Position numbers and translations under genes: made by a program. A stretch of DNA of 6,939 nucleotides, taken from assembly GCA_900770075.1 (NCBI GenBank), contig CAAGIZ010000246.1, positions 1 to 6,939 on the forward strand, given 5' to 3'. A model generated the notes under the pieces. It did not search any database. It worked only from the letters and a program-made list of their open reading frames with translations, and had not been told where the DNA came from. This document shows positions 1 to 5,895 of the stretch, one piece after another. Position 1 is the first letter of the stretch; each line of letters begins with the position of its first letter. This DNA is from Spirochaetia bacterium. Lineage in GTDB: Bacteria; Spirochaetota; Spirochaetia; Treponematales; Treponemataceae.

Positions 1-116
1 AAAAAGTCCATAAAAACCTCGGCGGCACATTCCAAAAATGGGAAATCTCTACCCTATATTCCCTCAAGGTGCTCCTTTTATTTTATAAAATATTTGTTAA
101 AAATCACACATTAACT

Positions 117-145
117 TTCAAAAAAACATAAGATAAGCATACAAT
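117..145 (+). promoter_or_regulatory. Candidate sigma-70-type promoter of the secreted repeat protein gene
   Basis: TTCAAA (117-122, 4/6 match to the -35 consensus) and TACAAT (140-145, 5/6 match to the -10 consensus) are separated by 17 bases. Transcription would start near 152 and leave a leader of about 85 bases before the start at 237. The surrounding DNA is very AT-rich, so chance matches are easy. This is a weak inference from consensus alone. Confidence 0.3.
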
Positions 146-224
146 TTGCCGATATACATAAAAAGGTTTAAAGATAATTCGAAAAAACCTTGAAAAAAAA
201 CACCTGTAAGAAAATGATATCCTC

Positions 225-230
225 GGAGGA
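225..230 (+). promoter_or_regulatory. Strong ribosome binding site (GGAGGA)
   Basis: GGAGGA lies 6 bases before the ATG at 237. It fixes that start and supports the reading of the following residues as a signal peptide. Confidence 0.8.
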
Positions 231-236
231 ATAAAA

Positions 237-1100
237 ATGAAAAAGACCTTTCTTGCAATGACCGCAGCTGCCCTTTCGCTGGGTGCCTACGCTTTTGACC
301 CTTCATCTTCAGTCTCCCTTGCAGCCCCTGTAAAAGACTACACAAAGACAACCTATACCATTACCGAAAAATTCGGCGAATACTATCGCTCCCCAAAAGC
401 AAAATACATGCACGTTTTTGATGCCAGCGGAAAAGAAACGGAAGCCTCCGAGTTTACGGCAAAAGGTGTCCTGGTAGACAGGCTTGTTTATACCTACGAT
501 GCCGCCGGAAACCTTACTTCCACAACCGGTTTTGACTCAGAAGGAAAAATCAGCTGGAAAAGCGTTGCAGTTTACGACACAAACGGAAACAAGACCGAAG
601 AATCCGAATACAATGCCAGCGATATGCTCGTAAACAAAAGCATCTGGAAGTTCAGCCCGGAAAAACAAAGCGAAGAAGCCTATTACAACGCAGACGGTGC
701 ACTCCTCGGAAAAACCATAATCAAGTTTGACGATGCAGGCCGGGACAGCGAAATATGTTCTTACAATGCAGACGGCTCTCTTCAGCAGAAAAGGGTTTAC
801 ACCTACAACGATGCCGGAAAACTCTCCGAAATTGCCTATCCTCTTGCCGATGGTACAGTTTCCCAAAAAGTAGTCTTCCGTTTTGACGAAAAATACGCCG
901 TAACAGAAGAACAGACCTACAATTCTGCAAACAAGCTTACAAAAAGAATAATCTATAAATACGACGACAAGGGAAACATCACCCGGACAACCACTTATGC
1001 CGTGTCACAGAAATTCGGAACCACTGTAAACGAACTCATCGATATAAACGAGTACTCTTACAATTACGGTTCAGAAACTTCTTTAAGTGATGCAAAATAG
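237..1100 (+). CDS. Secreted YD/RHS-like tandem-repeat protein, function unknown
   Basis: A 287-residue protein with a clear export signal: Lys2-Lys3, a hydrophobic core from about residue 5 to 16, and a likely signal peptidase I site after Ala17-Tyr18-Ala19. There is no lipobox cysteine, so it is probably periplasmic or exported rather than a lipoprotein. Residues 59-239 are seven tandem units of 25-26 residues (starting at 59, 85, 111, 137, 162, 188 and 214), followed by a partial eighth from 240. Each unit follows the pattern aromatic-x-aromatic-Asp, then Gly, then Glu and Tyr/Phe-Asn, then Asp-Gly, then Lys and a hydrophobic residue. Phrases such as YTYDAAGN resemble YD/RHS repeats, which form beta-sheet shells or adhesive surfaces in known families. 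No enzymatic domain or polymorphic-toxin tip is visible. The gene stands alone on the + strand. Its exact role is not recognisable. Confidence 0.85.
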   Translation: MKKTFLAMTAAALSLGAYAFDPSSSVSLAAPVKDYTKTTYTITEKFGEYYRSPKAKYMHVFDASGKETEASEFTAKGVLVDRLVYTYDAAGNLTSTTGFDSEGKISWKSVAVYDTNGNKTEESEYNASDMLVNKSIWKFSPEKQSEEAYYNADGALLGKTIIKFDDAGRDSEICSYNADGSLQQKRVYTYNDAGKLSEIAYPLADGTVSQKVVFRFDEKYAVTEEQTYNSANKLTKRIIYKYDDKGNITRTTTYAVSQKFGTTVNELIDINEYSYNYGSETSLSDAK

Positions 1101-1117
1101 TCATTAGGGCAAAGTTG

Positions 1118-1140
1118 CCTCTAAAACTGAAGTTTTTTAT
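1118..1140 (+). repeat. Dispersed CCTCTAAAAACT palindrome, copy A (degenerate), possible weak terminator
   Basis: CCTCTAAAACT starts at 1118. AAAACT (1123-1128) pairs with AGTTTT (1131-1136) around a 2-base loop, and a run of six T follows on the + strand. It sits 17 bases after the stop of the secreted protein gene, so it may act as a weak terminator for it. The left arm matches copies at 2541 and 5482; the right arm has decayed. Confidence 0.55.
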
Positions 1141-1142
1141 AA

Positions 1143-1160
1143 GGGAGGCGCCATCCTCCC
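1143..1160. terminator. GC-rich hairpin between convergent genes
   Basis: GGGAGG (1143-1148) pairs with CCTCCC (1155-1160) around a 6-base loop. It lies between two convergent genes, where a bidirectional terminator would be expected. No T-run follows on either strand, so intrinsic termination here is only a possibility. Confidence 0.35.
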
Positions 1161-1255
1161 TCAAACGGCTATGCGAGGCTTCGGCGTCTTACGCGCCTCC
1201 GGTGCTCCGCTTGCGCTCCGCACCCGCTTCGCGGCCTCTCCTATCCGGCGCCATC
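1147..1255. repeat. GC-rich palindromic intergenic block framed by 9-bp direct repeats
   Basis: GGCGCCATC occurs at 1147-1155 and again at 1247-1255, exactly 100 bases apart. Between them the DNA is much richer in G, C and CpG than the flanks. It holds short inverted repeats such as GAGGC/GCCTC and GGTGC/GCACC, plus repeated GCTTCG and GCTCCG words. No ORF is credible. It looks like a small mosaic repeat of the REP/MITE kind, lying between the ends of the secreted-protein gene and mnmA. A T8 run follows at 1256-1263. Confidence 0.5.
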
Positions 1256-1268
1256 TTTTTTTTAAGTG

Positions 1269-2444
1269 TTATGGCAGCGTCCTGTTAATTATTCCACCGC
1301 CACGGATTACACCGTCAATGTAAAGCACTGCGGACTGCCCCGGTGCTACCGCCCTCTGAGGTTCCTTAAAAGTTATCTTCCATGGAGTTCCGCAATAGAC
1401 GGTTTTATCCCCCTCTTCCGGAATATATTTTTCCACAACCGCTTCTGCCGGTCTGCTGGCAAGCCGTATCTTTACCAGTGCTTCTACCGGCTCTTTCGGC
1501 TCAATTCCCAAAGGCCATACAAAGTCGTCAGCAATCAGGGCTGTAGAATTCAGGTCATCGTTTTTTGCAAGGACAACAAGATTGTTTTTTGCGTCTATGT
1601 GCTGCACGTAGGCAGGATAGTTCAGGGCAACGCCAAGACCTTTTCTCTGACCGATGGTGTAGTGCTCGATTCCCCGGTGCTTCCCCAAAACGTGACCGTC
1701 CAGGTCGATTATGTCGCCGGGAACGCTTGGTTTATCGTTAAAAAGCATTTCAAAATATTCCGGCGGAATAAAGTCCTGGCTTTCTTCCCTGTCTGCCGCT
1801 TCAATGTTTGCCTGCCGGGCTAGTTCAAAAACTTCTTTTTTCTGCATGAGGGCAAGGGGGAACCTTACCTTTTCCAAAAGTTCAGAAGGCAGCCTGTAAA
1901 GAAAATATGTCTGGTCTTTTGTAGCGTCAGCCGCTCCGGCAATCATGGCAGGGCGCTGTTCAGTTCCAAAAATTCCCTCTTCCGGCCGGACTATTCTGGC
2001 GTAGTGACCGGTGCAGAAATAGTCAAAATCGATTTTAAGGTCTTTAATTCCTGCCAGAAGGGCATCGAATTTTATAAAGCGGTTACAGCGGATGCAGGGA
2101 TTTGGAGTCCTTCCTGCCCGGTATTCGCTTTTAAAATATTCAAGGACGACTTTTCTGTATGTTTCCTTTACGTCGATAACGTGGTATTCAATGCCCTGTT
2201 CTTTGCAGAATTTTTCACATTCGGCAATGTTTTCTTCTTCCCCGGGGCCGTAGCAGGCTTCCCTTACCGGTTTTTCAGATTTTATCTCCGGAAGCTTTCC
2301 GTCCCAGATGGACATGGTGGCTCCTATTACCCTGCAACCCTTCTTTTTAAGCAGAAGGGCCGTCAAGGTGGAATCCACTCCGCCGGACATTCCCACAACT
2401 ACGGTGTCTCCGGCTTTCGGCATATCAAGATTTACATAATTCAT
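1269..2444 (-). CDS. mnmA: tRNA-uridine 2-sulfurtransferase MnmA (CxxC variant)
   Basis: Cytoplasmic enzyme of 391 residues that would make 2-thiouridine at wobble position 34 of tRNAs for Lys, Glu and Gln, using ATP to adenylate the uridine and a sulfur-relay persulfide. Seen: PP-loop SGGVDS at 20-25; AGRTPNPC-I-R-C-N at 110-121; TGHYAR at 145-150; KDQTYFLYRL at 176-185, which contacts tRNA in the family; HYTIGQRKGLG in the central domain; and a C-terminal beta-barrel. The length is usual. Two deviations stand out. The first catalytic site is Cys117-x-x-Cys120 where E. coli has Asp99-x-x-Cys102. The region that holds the second cysteine in E. coli (Cys199) reads ESQDFIP (221-227) with no cysteine. 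The start ATG has GGAG 5 bases upstream. It is transcribed away from the ABC ATPase gene with a 151-base gap, so it may have its own promoter. Confidence 0.9.
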   Translation of the reverse strand: MNYVNLDMPKAGDTVVVGMSGGVDSTLTALLLKKKGCRVIGATMSIWDGKLPEIKSEKPVREACYGPGEEENIAECEKFCKEQGIEYHVIDVKETYRKVVLEYFKSEYRAGRTPNPCIRCNRFIKFDALLAGIKDLKIDFDYFCTGHYARIVRPEEGIFGTEQRPAMIAGAADATKDQTYFLYRLPSELLEKVRFPLALMQKKEVFELARQANIEAADREESQDFIPPEYFEMLFNDKPSVPGDIIDLDGHVLGKHRGIEHYTIGQRKGLGVALNYPAYVQHIDAKNNLVVLAKNDDLNSTALIADDFVWPLGIEPKEPVEALVKIRLASRPAEAVVEKYIPEEGDKTVYCGTPWKITFKEPQRAVAPGQSAVLYIDGVIRGGGIINRTLP

Positions 2445-2507
2445 AAAGGCTCCAAATATGTAACAGGCACTTCACGTTTTTTTTCAGGACAAATCCAGTG
2501 CTGGTCA

Positions 2508-2608
2508 GATTTTTTTACTCTCAGGTAAATTGCTCTGGCACCTCTAAAAACTCGTCTTTGTCGATTTTTTAGAGGAAGCCTCATATTTTTCACTCTCAGT
2601 GAAACTGT
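2508..2608. repeat. Imperfect direct repeat of the ABC gene 3' end, copies 75 bases apart
   Basis: On the - strand the end of the ABC gene reads GAACAGTTTCAC-TGA-GAGTGA. A similar stretch 75 bases downstream reads GAGCAATTTACC-TGA-GAGTAA, and A-runs follow in both. Both would encode Glu-Gln-Phe-x-stop-Glu-stop. The two copies lie at about 2583-2608 and 2508-2534 and flank the intact palindrome at 2541-2575. The spacing (second stop triplet at 2521-2523, first at 2596-2598) is exactly 25 codons. The arrangement suggests an old local duplication, but the identity is short. Confidence 0.4.
2541..2575. repeat. Dispersed CCTCTAAAAACT palindrome, copy B (intact stem)
   Basis: CCTCTAAAAA (2541-2550) pairs perfectly with TTTTTAGAGG (2566-2575), a 10-bp stem. 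It can be extended past a bulge by GGC (2537-2539) with GCC (2578-2580). TCG and CGA can pair within the loop. It lies between the ABC ATPase stop and mnmA. There is no T-run beyond the stem on the - strand, so repeat or RNA-processing roles are as likely as termination. Confidence 0.65.
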
Positions 2609-3432
2609 TCGGAAATCGCCTTAAGCTGTTCCCTAGTCATGTCCTCTTTGTGTTTGAGCATTTCCGCAGGAATCTGGTAGGCTTTTTCCAAATCTTCTGG
2701 CGTCAAAACCTCTTCCGGTGTGCCAAAGGCCATCTCCCTACCGGGATAAAAGAGCAGGACAAAATCGGCATATTTTTTTGAAAGATCCAGTTCGTGCATG
2801 GAACAGTAGATTGTAGTTCCTGTCTTTTTTACAAATTCCTTAAGGTATTCAAGAGCGCTTTCTTTCTGCCTGTCTTCCATGGCAAACATAGGTTCATCCA
2901 TAAAGACGGTTTTGCTTCCGTAAAGCAGGCTGAATGCAAGAACCACCCTCTGTTTTTCCCCCTTGCTCAGGTGTGTAAGGGGGCGGTATAAAAGCCCCTG
3001 CAGTTCAAAAATCCCGGTTATCTCCTCAAGCAGTCCGCCGTCAGAACGCAGTGCCTTTGCCTTTCCTTTGAGTGCCCCGGAAGAATAAACCTGAGAGAGC
3101 AGTTCTCCGGTTTTGTCTTCGGTGTCAAATTCCAGATTCTGATAGATGACGCTTGCCAGAAGGTTCTTTTCTTCCTCTGGCAGGGCAGCAGGGTTTTGCC
3201 CCAAAAGCCTTACGGTTCCGCTGTCAGGCTGTAACCGCCCGGAAGCCAGCATAAGAAAGGTGGTCTTTCCGCAACCGTTCTGTCCCACAAGGCTTACAAA
3301 ACCACCTCCGGGCAGGGCACCTGTAAAGTGCTCAAAAACCGGCTGGGGAACAACAGGCTTTCCTTCAGAATCAACGTCGCCCTCCACAGGCGGATATGTA
3401 AAAGAAACATCATCAAACTGTAAAAAATCCAT
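2596..3432 (-). CDS. ABC transporter ATP-binding protein, orphan, BtuD/FecE-like
   Basis: A 278-residue nucleotide-binding subunit that would hydrolyse ATP to drive transport from the cytoplasmic face of the membrane. Seen: Walker A GQNGCGKTT at 50-58; Q-loop Gln98; signature LSKGEKQR at 155-162; Walker B KTVFMDEP at 174-181 with catalytic Glu180; and switch His213 in SMHE. All residues needed for ATP hydrolysis are present. The D-loop is unusual: FAMED follows Walker B instead of the common S-x-L-D. The C-terminal stretch (KYADFVLLFYPGREMAFGTPEEVLTPEDLEKAY) has the style of metal-chelate and cobalamin importer ATPases. Residues 16-31 form an acidic insertion in the N-terminal strand region. 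No permease or binding-protein gene is nearby, so the substrate is unknown. AAGGA lies 7 bases before the ATG. The gene follows the acyl-CoA synthetase gene after 70 bases. Confidence 0.8.
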   Translation of the reverse strand: MDFLQFDDVSFTYPPVEGDVDSEGKPVVPQPVFEHFTGALPGGGFVSLVGQNGCGKTTFLMLASGRLQPDSGTVRLLGQNPAALPEEEKNLLASVIYQNLEFDTEDKTGELLSQVYSSGALKGKAKALRSDGGLLEEITGIFELQGLLYRPLTHLSKGEKQRVVLAFSLLYGSKTVFMDEPMFAMEDRQKESALEYLKEFVKKTGTTIYCSMHELDLSKKYADFVLLFYPGREMAFGTPEEVLTPEDLEKAYQIPAEMLKHKEDMTREQLKAISEQFH

Positions 3433-3458
3433 TTTTAAATCCTTGAACTGAACATAGG

Positions 3459-3499
3459 GAAGTGCTGAGTAACACTTTGAAGCGATTACTCAGCACTTC
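3459..3499 (-). terminator. 14-bp inverted repeat after the acyl-CoA synthetase gene, terminator-like
   Basis: GAAGTGCTGAGTAA (3459-3472) pairs perfectly with TTACTCAGCACTTC (3486-3499) around a 13-base loop. It starts 3 bases past the synthetase stop and ends about 26 bases before the ABC ATPase start. No U-tract follows on the - strand, so it may be an imperfect terminator, an mRNA 3'-end stabiliser, or an attenuator between the two genes. The perfect stem makes a folded RNA very likely. Confidence 0.55.
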
Positions 3500-3502
3500 A
3501 GG

Positions 3503-5416
3503 TTAATCCTTGAAGAGTTTTTTAATCTCCGAAGCGTAAATCGAATTAATCTTATAGCGGCTTATTTCCTGCTTTGCAGAAAGTTCCACGCCCACCTCAA
3601 ACTCCTTAGGCAGCACGGCAATCTTGTTTATCCTTTCAAACATCTTAAAGCCGTTCTTGGAATTTACCCTCTGGCTTATCTCTCCTTCCAGCAGGCGTTT
3701 TATTTCCAGGCTGTTTGCCAGATCCTCGTATTTTTTGTAGGAAAGTTTTGCTTCCTTTGCAAACTGTTCAATTTCCGTCTTTTCAGGCACAACCAGGGCT
3801 GCCAGATACCGCTGGTCCTGTCCCACCACAACCGCCGTCTTTATGTAGCGGGATTCCTGAATTTTCATTTCGATAGGTACAGGTTCCACGTTTTCGCCGC
3901 CAAGCTGCACGATTGTGTCTTTAATGCGTCCGCAAAGGACAATTTCGCCGTTTGCAGTCAGGCGGGCAAGGTCTCCAGTGTTAAACCAGCCGTTTTCGTC
4001 AATAACGGCAGCTGTAAGGTCTGGCCGTTCGTAGTAACCGCGCATTACGGTAGGACCTTTTACAAGCAGAACGCCTTTTTTACCCCTTGGAACTTCCTTT
4101 CCGGTTGCCGGGTCTACGACCTTTGCCGCAAGTTCGCGGATGGGGCGGCCAACATTGCCCAAAACCGGCCTGCTTAAAGGACGCACGGAGATAATCGGAG
4201 AGGTTTCCGTAAGACCATAGCCTTCCACAAGAGGAACTCCAATAGCCCAGAAAAATTTGTCAATGGCAGGAGGAAGGGCACCGCCTCCGGCAACCGCACC
4301 ACGGAAGTGTTTACCAAGCATGGAGCGGATTTTTCGGAAGACGATTGCACCTCCAAGAAGTTTTATCGGATAGCAGACCAGCCACGGAATTACAAAGGCC
4401 GGCCACTGAAGCCACCTCTTGTCCATGCCGTAGCGGGTAGTCCTGTCAAAAAGCACCCTGTCGAGTTTTGAGTGGAAAAGGGCAACCGTAACAAAAAAGT
4501 TGAAGACTTTAAGGGTAATGCCGCCGGTTTTTCGCATTTTTTTGTATATACCATCGTAGATGGCTTCGATTACACGAGGAACAGCCGGCAAAACCTGAGG
4601 GTCGAGGGATTTTAAGTCCGAAAGCAGTATGGAACCGATTGGCTTTGAATAGCACAGGGTAGCCGCCTGGGAAAAAACAACGTATTCAACAGAACGCTCA
4701 AAAGCGTGCCATACAGGAAGAACAAGAATTCCACGGTCACCGGGATTGAGCCAGATACGCTCGTCAATATCTTCCAGCTGGGAGATAAAGTTACCGTGGG
4801 TGAGCATTACACCCTTAGGCTGACCTGTAGTGCCAGAAGTAAAAATTATGGAAGCAAGGTCATCCCACTTGCCCTTGTTGATTTCTTCATCAAAGACAGT
4901 TGGATTTTTTTCGTTGAACTCTTCGCCCTTCTTTTCTATCTGACTAAAAGTAAAAAGTTCAATTCCGGCAGTTTTGCACTCTTCAAAAACCTTGTCGTCC
5001 TGATCTTCCAGAGCAATAAAAGTATTGACCAGCGGCAGATTATCCTTAATTCCTAGAATTTTTTTAATCTGAGCATTGTTTTCTACAATTACAGTCCGGG
5101 TTTTTGTAAAAGAAAGAATGTATTCCAAATCGCCGATTGTAGCATCGCAGCCCCGGGGAATATCAATTGCACCAATCGAAAGAAGCCCCAGATCCACCTG
5201 CTGCCATTCCTTGCGGTTGTCAGAAATTAAACCTATGTGGTCGCCCCTTTTTATTCCGATGGAAAGAAGCCCGCCGGCAATTTTTTTTATAATTTCAAAA
5301 GCATCTTTGTAAGAAACGCTGTCCCAGACACCTTCGCTAAGGCGGGACATCTGAAAAGTAACTTCGGGATAAGTTTTTGCAGTCTCTCTGAACAGTCTTG
5401 GCAGAGTTTTTTCCAT
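3503..5416 (-). CDS. Long-chain fatty-acid--CoA ligase (AMP-forming)
   Basis: A 637-residue member of the adenylate-forming ANL superfamily, close to the bacterial and eukaryotic long-chain acyl-CoA synthetases. It would convert a fatty acid, ATP and CoA into acyl-CoA via an acyl-adenylate, for phospholipid synthesis from scavenged fatty acids or for fatty-acid use. Seen in order: P-loop TSGTTGQPKG at 193-202; the PVWHAFER stretch at 234-241; the A5 motif EGYGLTETSP at 398-407; NTGD with Asp482; GRIKD with Arg497 at the domain hinge; GGENVEP at 506-512; and a C-terminal lysine, Lys615 in SAKQE, in the expected place of the catalytic lysine. Hydrophobic stretches at about 304-314 and 339-361 suggest peripheral or monotopic membrane association. 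GGAGG sits 5 bases before the ATG. Chain-length preference cannot be read from sequence. A TetR gene lies upstream on the same strand. Confidence 0.88.
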   Translation of the reverse strand: MEKTLPRLFRETAKTYPEVTFQMSRLSEGVWDSVSYKDAFEIIKKIAGGLLSIGIKRGDHIGLISDNRKEWQQVDLGLLSIGAIDIPRGCDATIGDLEYILSFTKTRTVIVENNAQIKKILGIKDNLPLVNTFIALEDQDDKVFEECKTAGIELFTFSQIEKKGEEFNEKNPTVFDEEINKGKWDDLASIIFTSGTTGQPKGVMLTHGNFISQLEDIDERIWLNPGDRGILVLPVWHAFERSVEYVVFSQAATLCYSKPIGSILLSDLKSLDPQVLPAVPRVIEAIYDGIYKKMRKTGGITLKVFNFFVTVALFHSKLDRVLFDRTTRYGMDKRWLQWPAFVIPWLVCYPIKLLGGAIVFRKIRSMLGKHFRGAVAGGGALPPAIDKFFWAIGVPLVEGYGLTETSPIISVRPLSRPVLGNVGRPIRELAAKVVDPATGKEVPRGKKGVLLVKGPTVMRGYYERPDLTAAVIDENGWFNTGDLARLTANGEIVLCGRIKDTIVQLGGENVEPVPIEMKIQESRYIKTAVVVGQDQRYLAALVVPEKTEIEQFAKEAKLSYKKYEDLANSLEIKRLLEGEISQRVNSKNGFKMFERINKIAVLPKEFEVGVELSAKQEISRYKINSIYASEIKKLFKD

Positions 5417-5421
5417 TGTTG

Positions 5422-5426
5422 CCTCC
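5422..5426 (-). promoter_or_regulatory. Ribosome binding site of the acyl-CoA synthetase gene (GGAGG)
   Basis: GGAGG is 5 bases upstream of the ATG at 5416 on the - strand, which fixes that start. Confidence 0.75.
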
Positions 5427-5446
5427 AGTTTGCACAGTATTCTTCC

Positions 5447-5475
5447 ATTGTATTATTAAAAGACAGATTTTTCTA
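5447..5475 (-). promoter_or_regulatory. Candidate promoter of the acyl-CoA synthetase gene
   Basis: On the - strand TAGAAA (5475-5470, 4/6 match) is separated by 17 bases from TACAAT (5452-5447, 5/6 match). The -10 hexamer is the same as in the candidate promoter at 140-145. It predicts a leader of about 24 bases holding the GGAGG site. It is based on consensus only. Confidence 0.35.
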
Positions 5476-5481
5476 TGGTAA

Positions 5482-5508
5482 CCTCTAAAAACTTCAGTTT
5501 TTCGTGGT
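5482..5508. repeat. Dispersed CCTCTAAAAACT palindrome, copy C (degenerate right arm)
   Basis: CCTCTAAAAACT starts at 5482. AAAAACT (5487-5493) pairs with AGTTTTT (5496-5502) around a TC loop. The outer right arm reads CGTGG where the intact copy at 2541-2575 has AGAGG. The repeat adjoins a GC-rich block, as copy A does at 1118. Confidence 0.55.
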
Positions 5509-5607
5509 GCCCCTATATTTTTTCCATATAAAGTGGACAAGCCCATGGAGCGCATCCACCGTCTCGCCGGCCAATCGGGGTTCGGTAACCCTCATTCCTT
5601 CGCTCCC

Positions 5608-5638
5608 GTGTTTGCAAACAGGTTTGCTTTGCAAACAC
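5608..5638. repeat. 11-bp perfect inverted repeat
   Basis: GTGTTTGCAAA (5608-5618) pairs with TTTGCAAACAC (5628-5638) around a 9-base loop that itself contains another TTTGC word. There is no T-run after the stem. It is part of the mosaic intergenic repeat and could fold in RNA or act as a protein site. Confidence 0.55.
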
Positions 5639-5765
5639 AGGCGCTTCGGAACGGCTTGCGCCGCCCCTAATGTCCGGGCTATATTTTCCGAAAAAAAGCG
5701 GAACCTGCTCCGTTGCGCTCAGGCGGTATTCTTCCACCGAAACAAAAAGTATCGTCAGGCTGATT

Positions 5766-5895
5766 TTAGTTTGGAAGCTGTAAAGATTTGCTGAATTCTT
5801 CCAGAATTGCATCTGTTTTTGTAAAGTCCGGCTCAAATGGAAGGGCGTTAAAGAGTTCTCCGTCGCCGGACTGGGGATTTGAGCGGATAAAGTTC
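5766..5895 (-). pseudogene. Displaced C-terminal coding segment of the TetR regulator
   Basis: In the frame one base off from the main reading, this stretch encodes 42 residues, from NFIRSNPQSGDGELFN to SLQLPN-stop (TAA at 5766-5768), with no internal stop. The composition (acidic, with an amphipathic ILEEFSKSL helix) is protein-like, unlike the Arg-rich tail of the other frame. It most likely is the native C-terminus of the regulator. Confidence 0.7.

Larger units (their letters stand above)
5417..5765. other. Gene-free intergenic stretch, palindrome-rich mosaic repeat
   Basis: No credible gene lies here. The part next to 5416 is AT-rich leader. From about 5482 to 5765 the DNA turns GC- and CpG-rich and holds many short inverted repeats: GTGGA/TCCAC, GGGTT/AACCC (5578-5582 with 5587-5591), the long 5608-5638 palindrome, GGCGC/GCGCC (5640-5644 with 5658-5662), TTCCG/CGGAA and CGGT/ACCG. 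CTATATTTTTTCC (near 5513) and CTATATTTTCC (near 5679) look like a diverged internal duplication. Short open frames here lack a ribosome site and have basic, repeat-like composition, so I do not call them genes. Confidence 0.5.

Noticed and set aside
80..91. ATTTTATAAAAT palindrome as an operator
   Set aside because: Such palindromes are expected by chance in this AT-rich leader, and it is not placed on the best promoter candidate.
1..131. Open frames reaching in from the left edge (to about 114 and 131 on the +), and an ATG on the - strand at 11-9 preceded by GAGG
   Set aside because: The + frames translate to low-quality AT-rich sequence. The - strand start leaves only three codons in the window, so a divergent gene cannot be judged.
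1266..1823. A 185-codon open frame on the + strand opposite mnmA
   Set aside because: It lies wholly antisense to a clearly conserved mnmA, has no ribosome site, and its sequence (rich in Arg, Cys and Phe) has no family features.
5578..5591. GGTTCGGTAACC, resembling a tRNA T-arm
   Set aside because: No acceptor, D or anticodon arms can be laid out around it; it is a short hairpin inside the repeat block.
5608..5638. Repeated TTTGC words considered as a CRISPR unit
   Set aside because: There is only one palindrome with a 9-base centre, no regular spacers and no cas gene.
5513..5836. A 107-codon open frame on the - strand through the intergenic repeat
   Set aside because: It overlaps the displaced TetR C-terminus in another frame and then reads through palindromic repeat DNA. 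No ribosome site or domain supports it.
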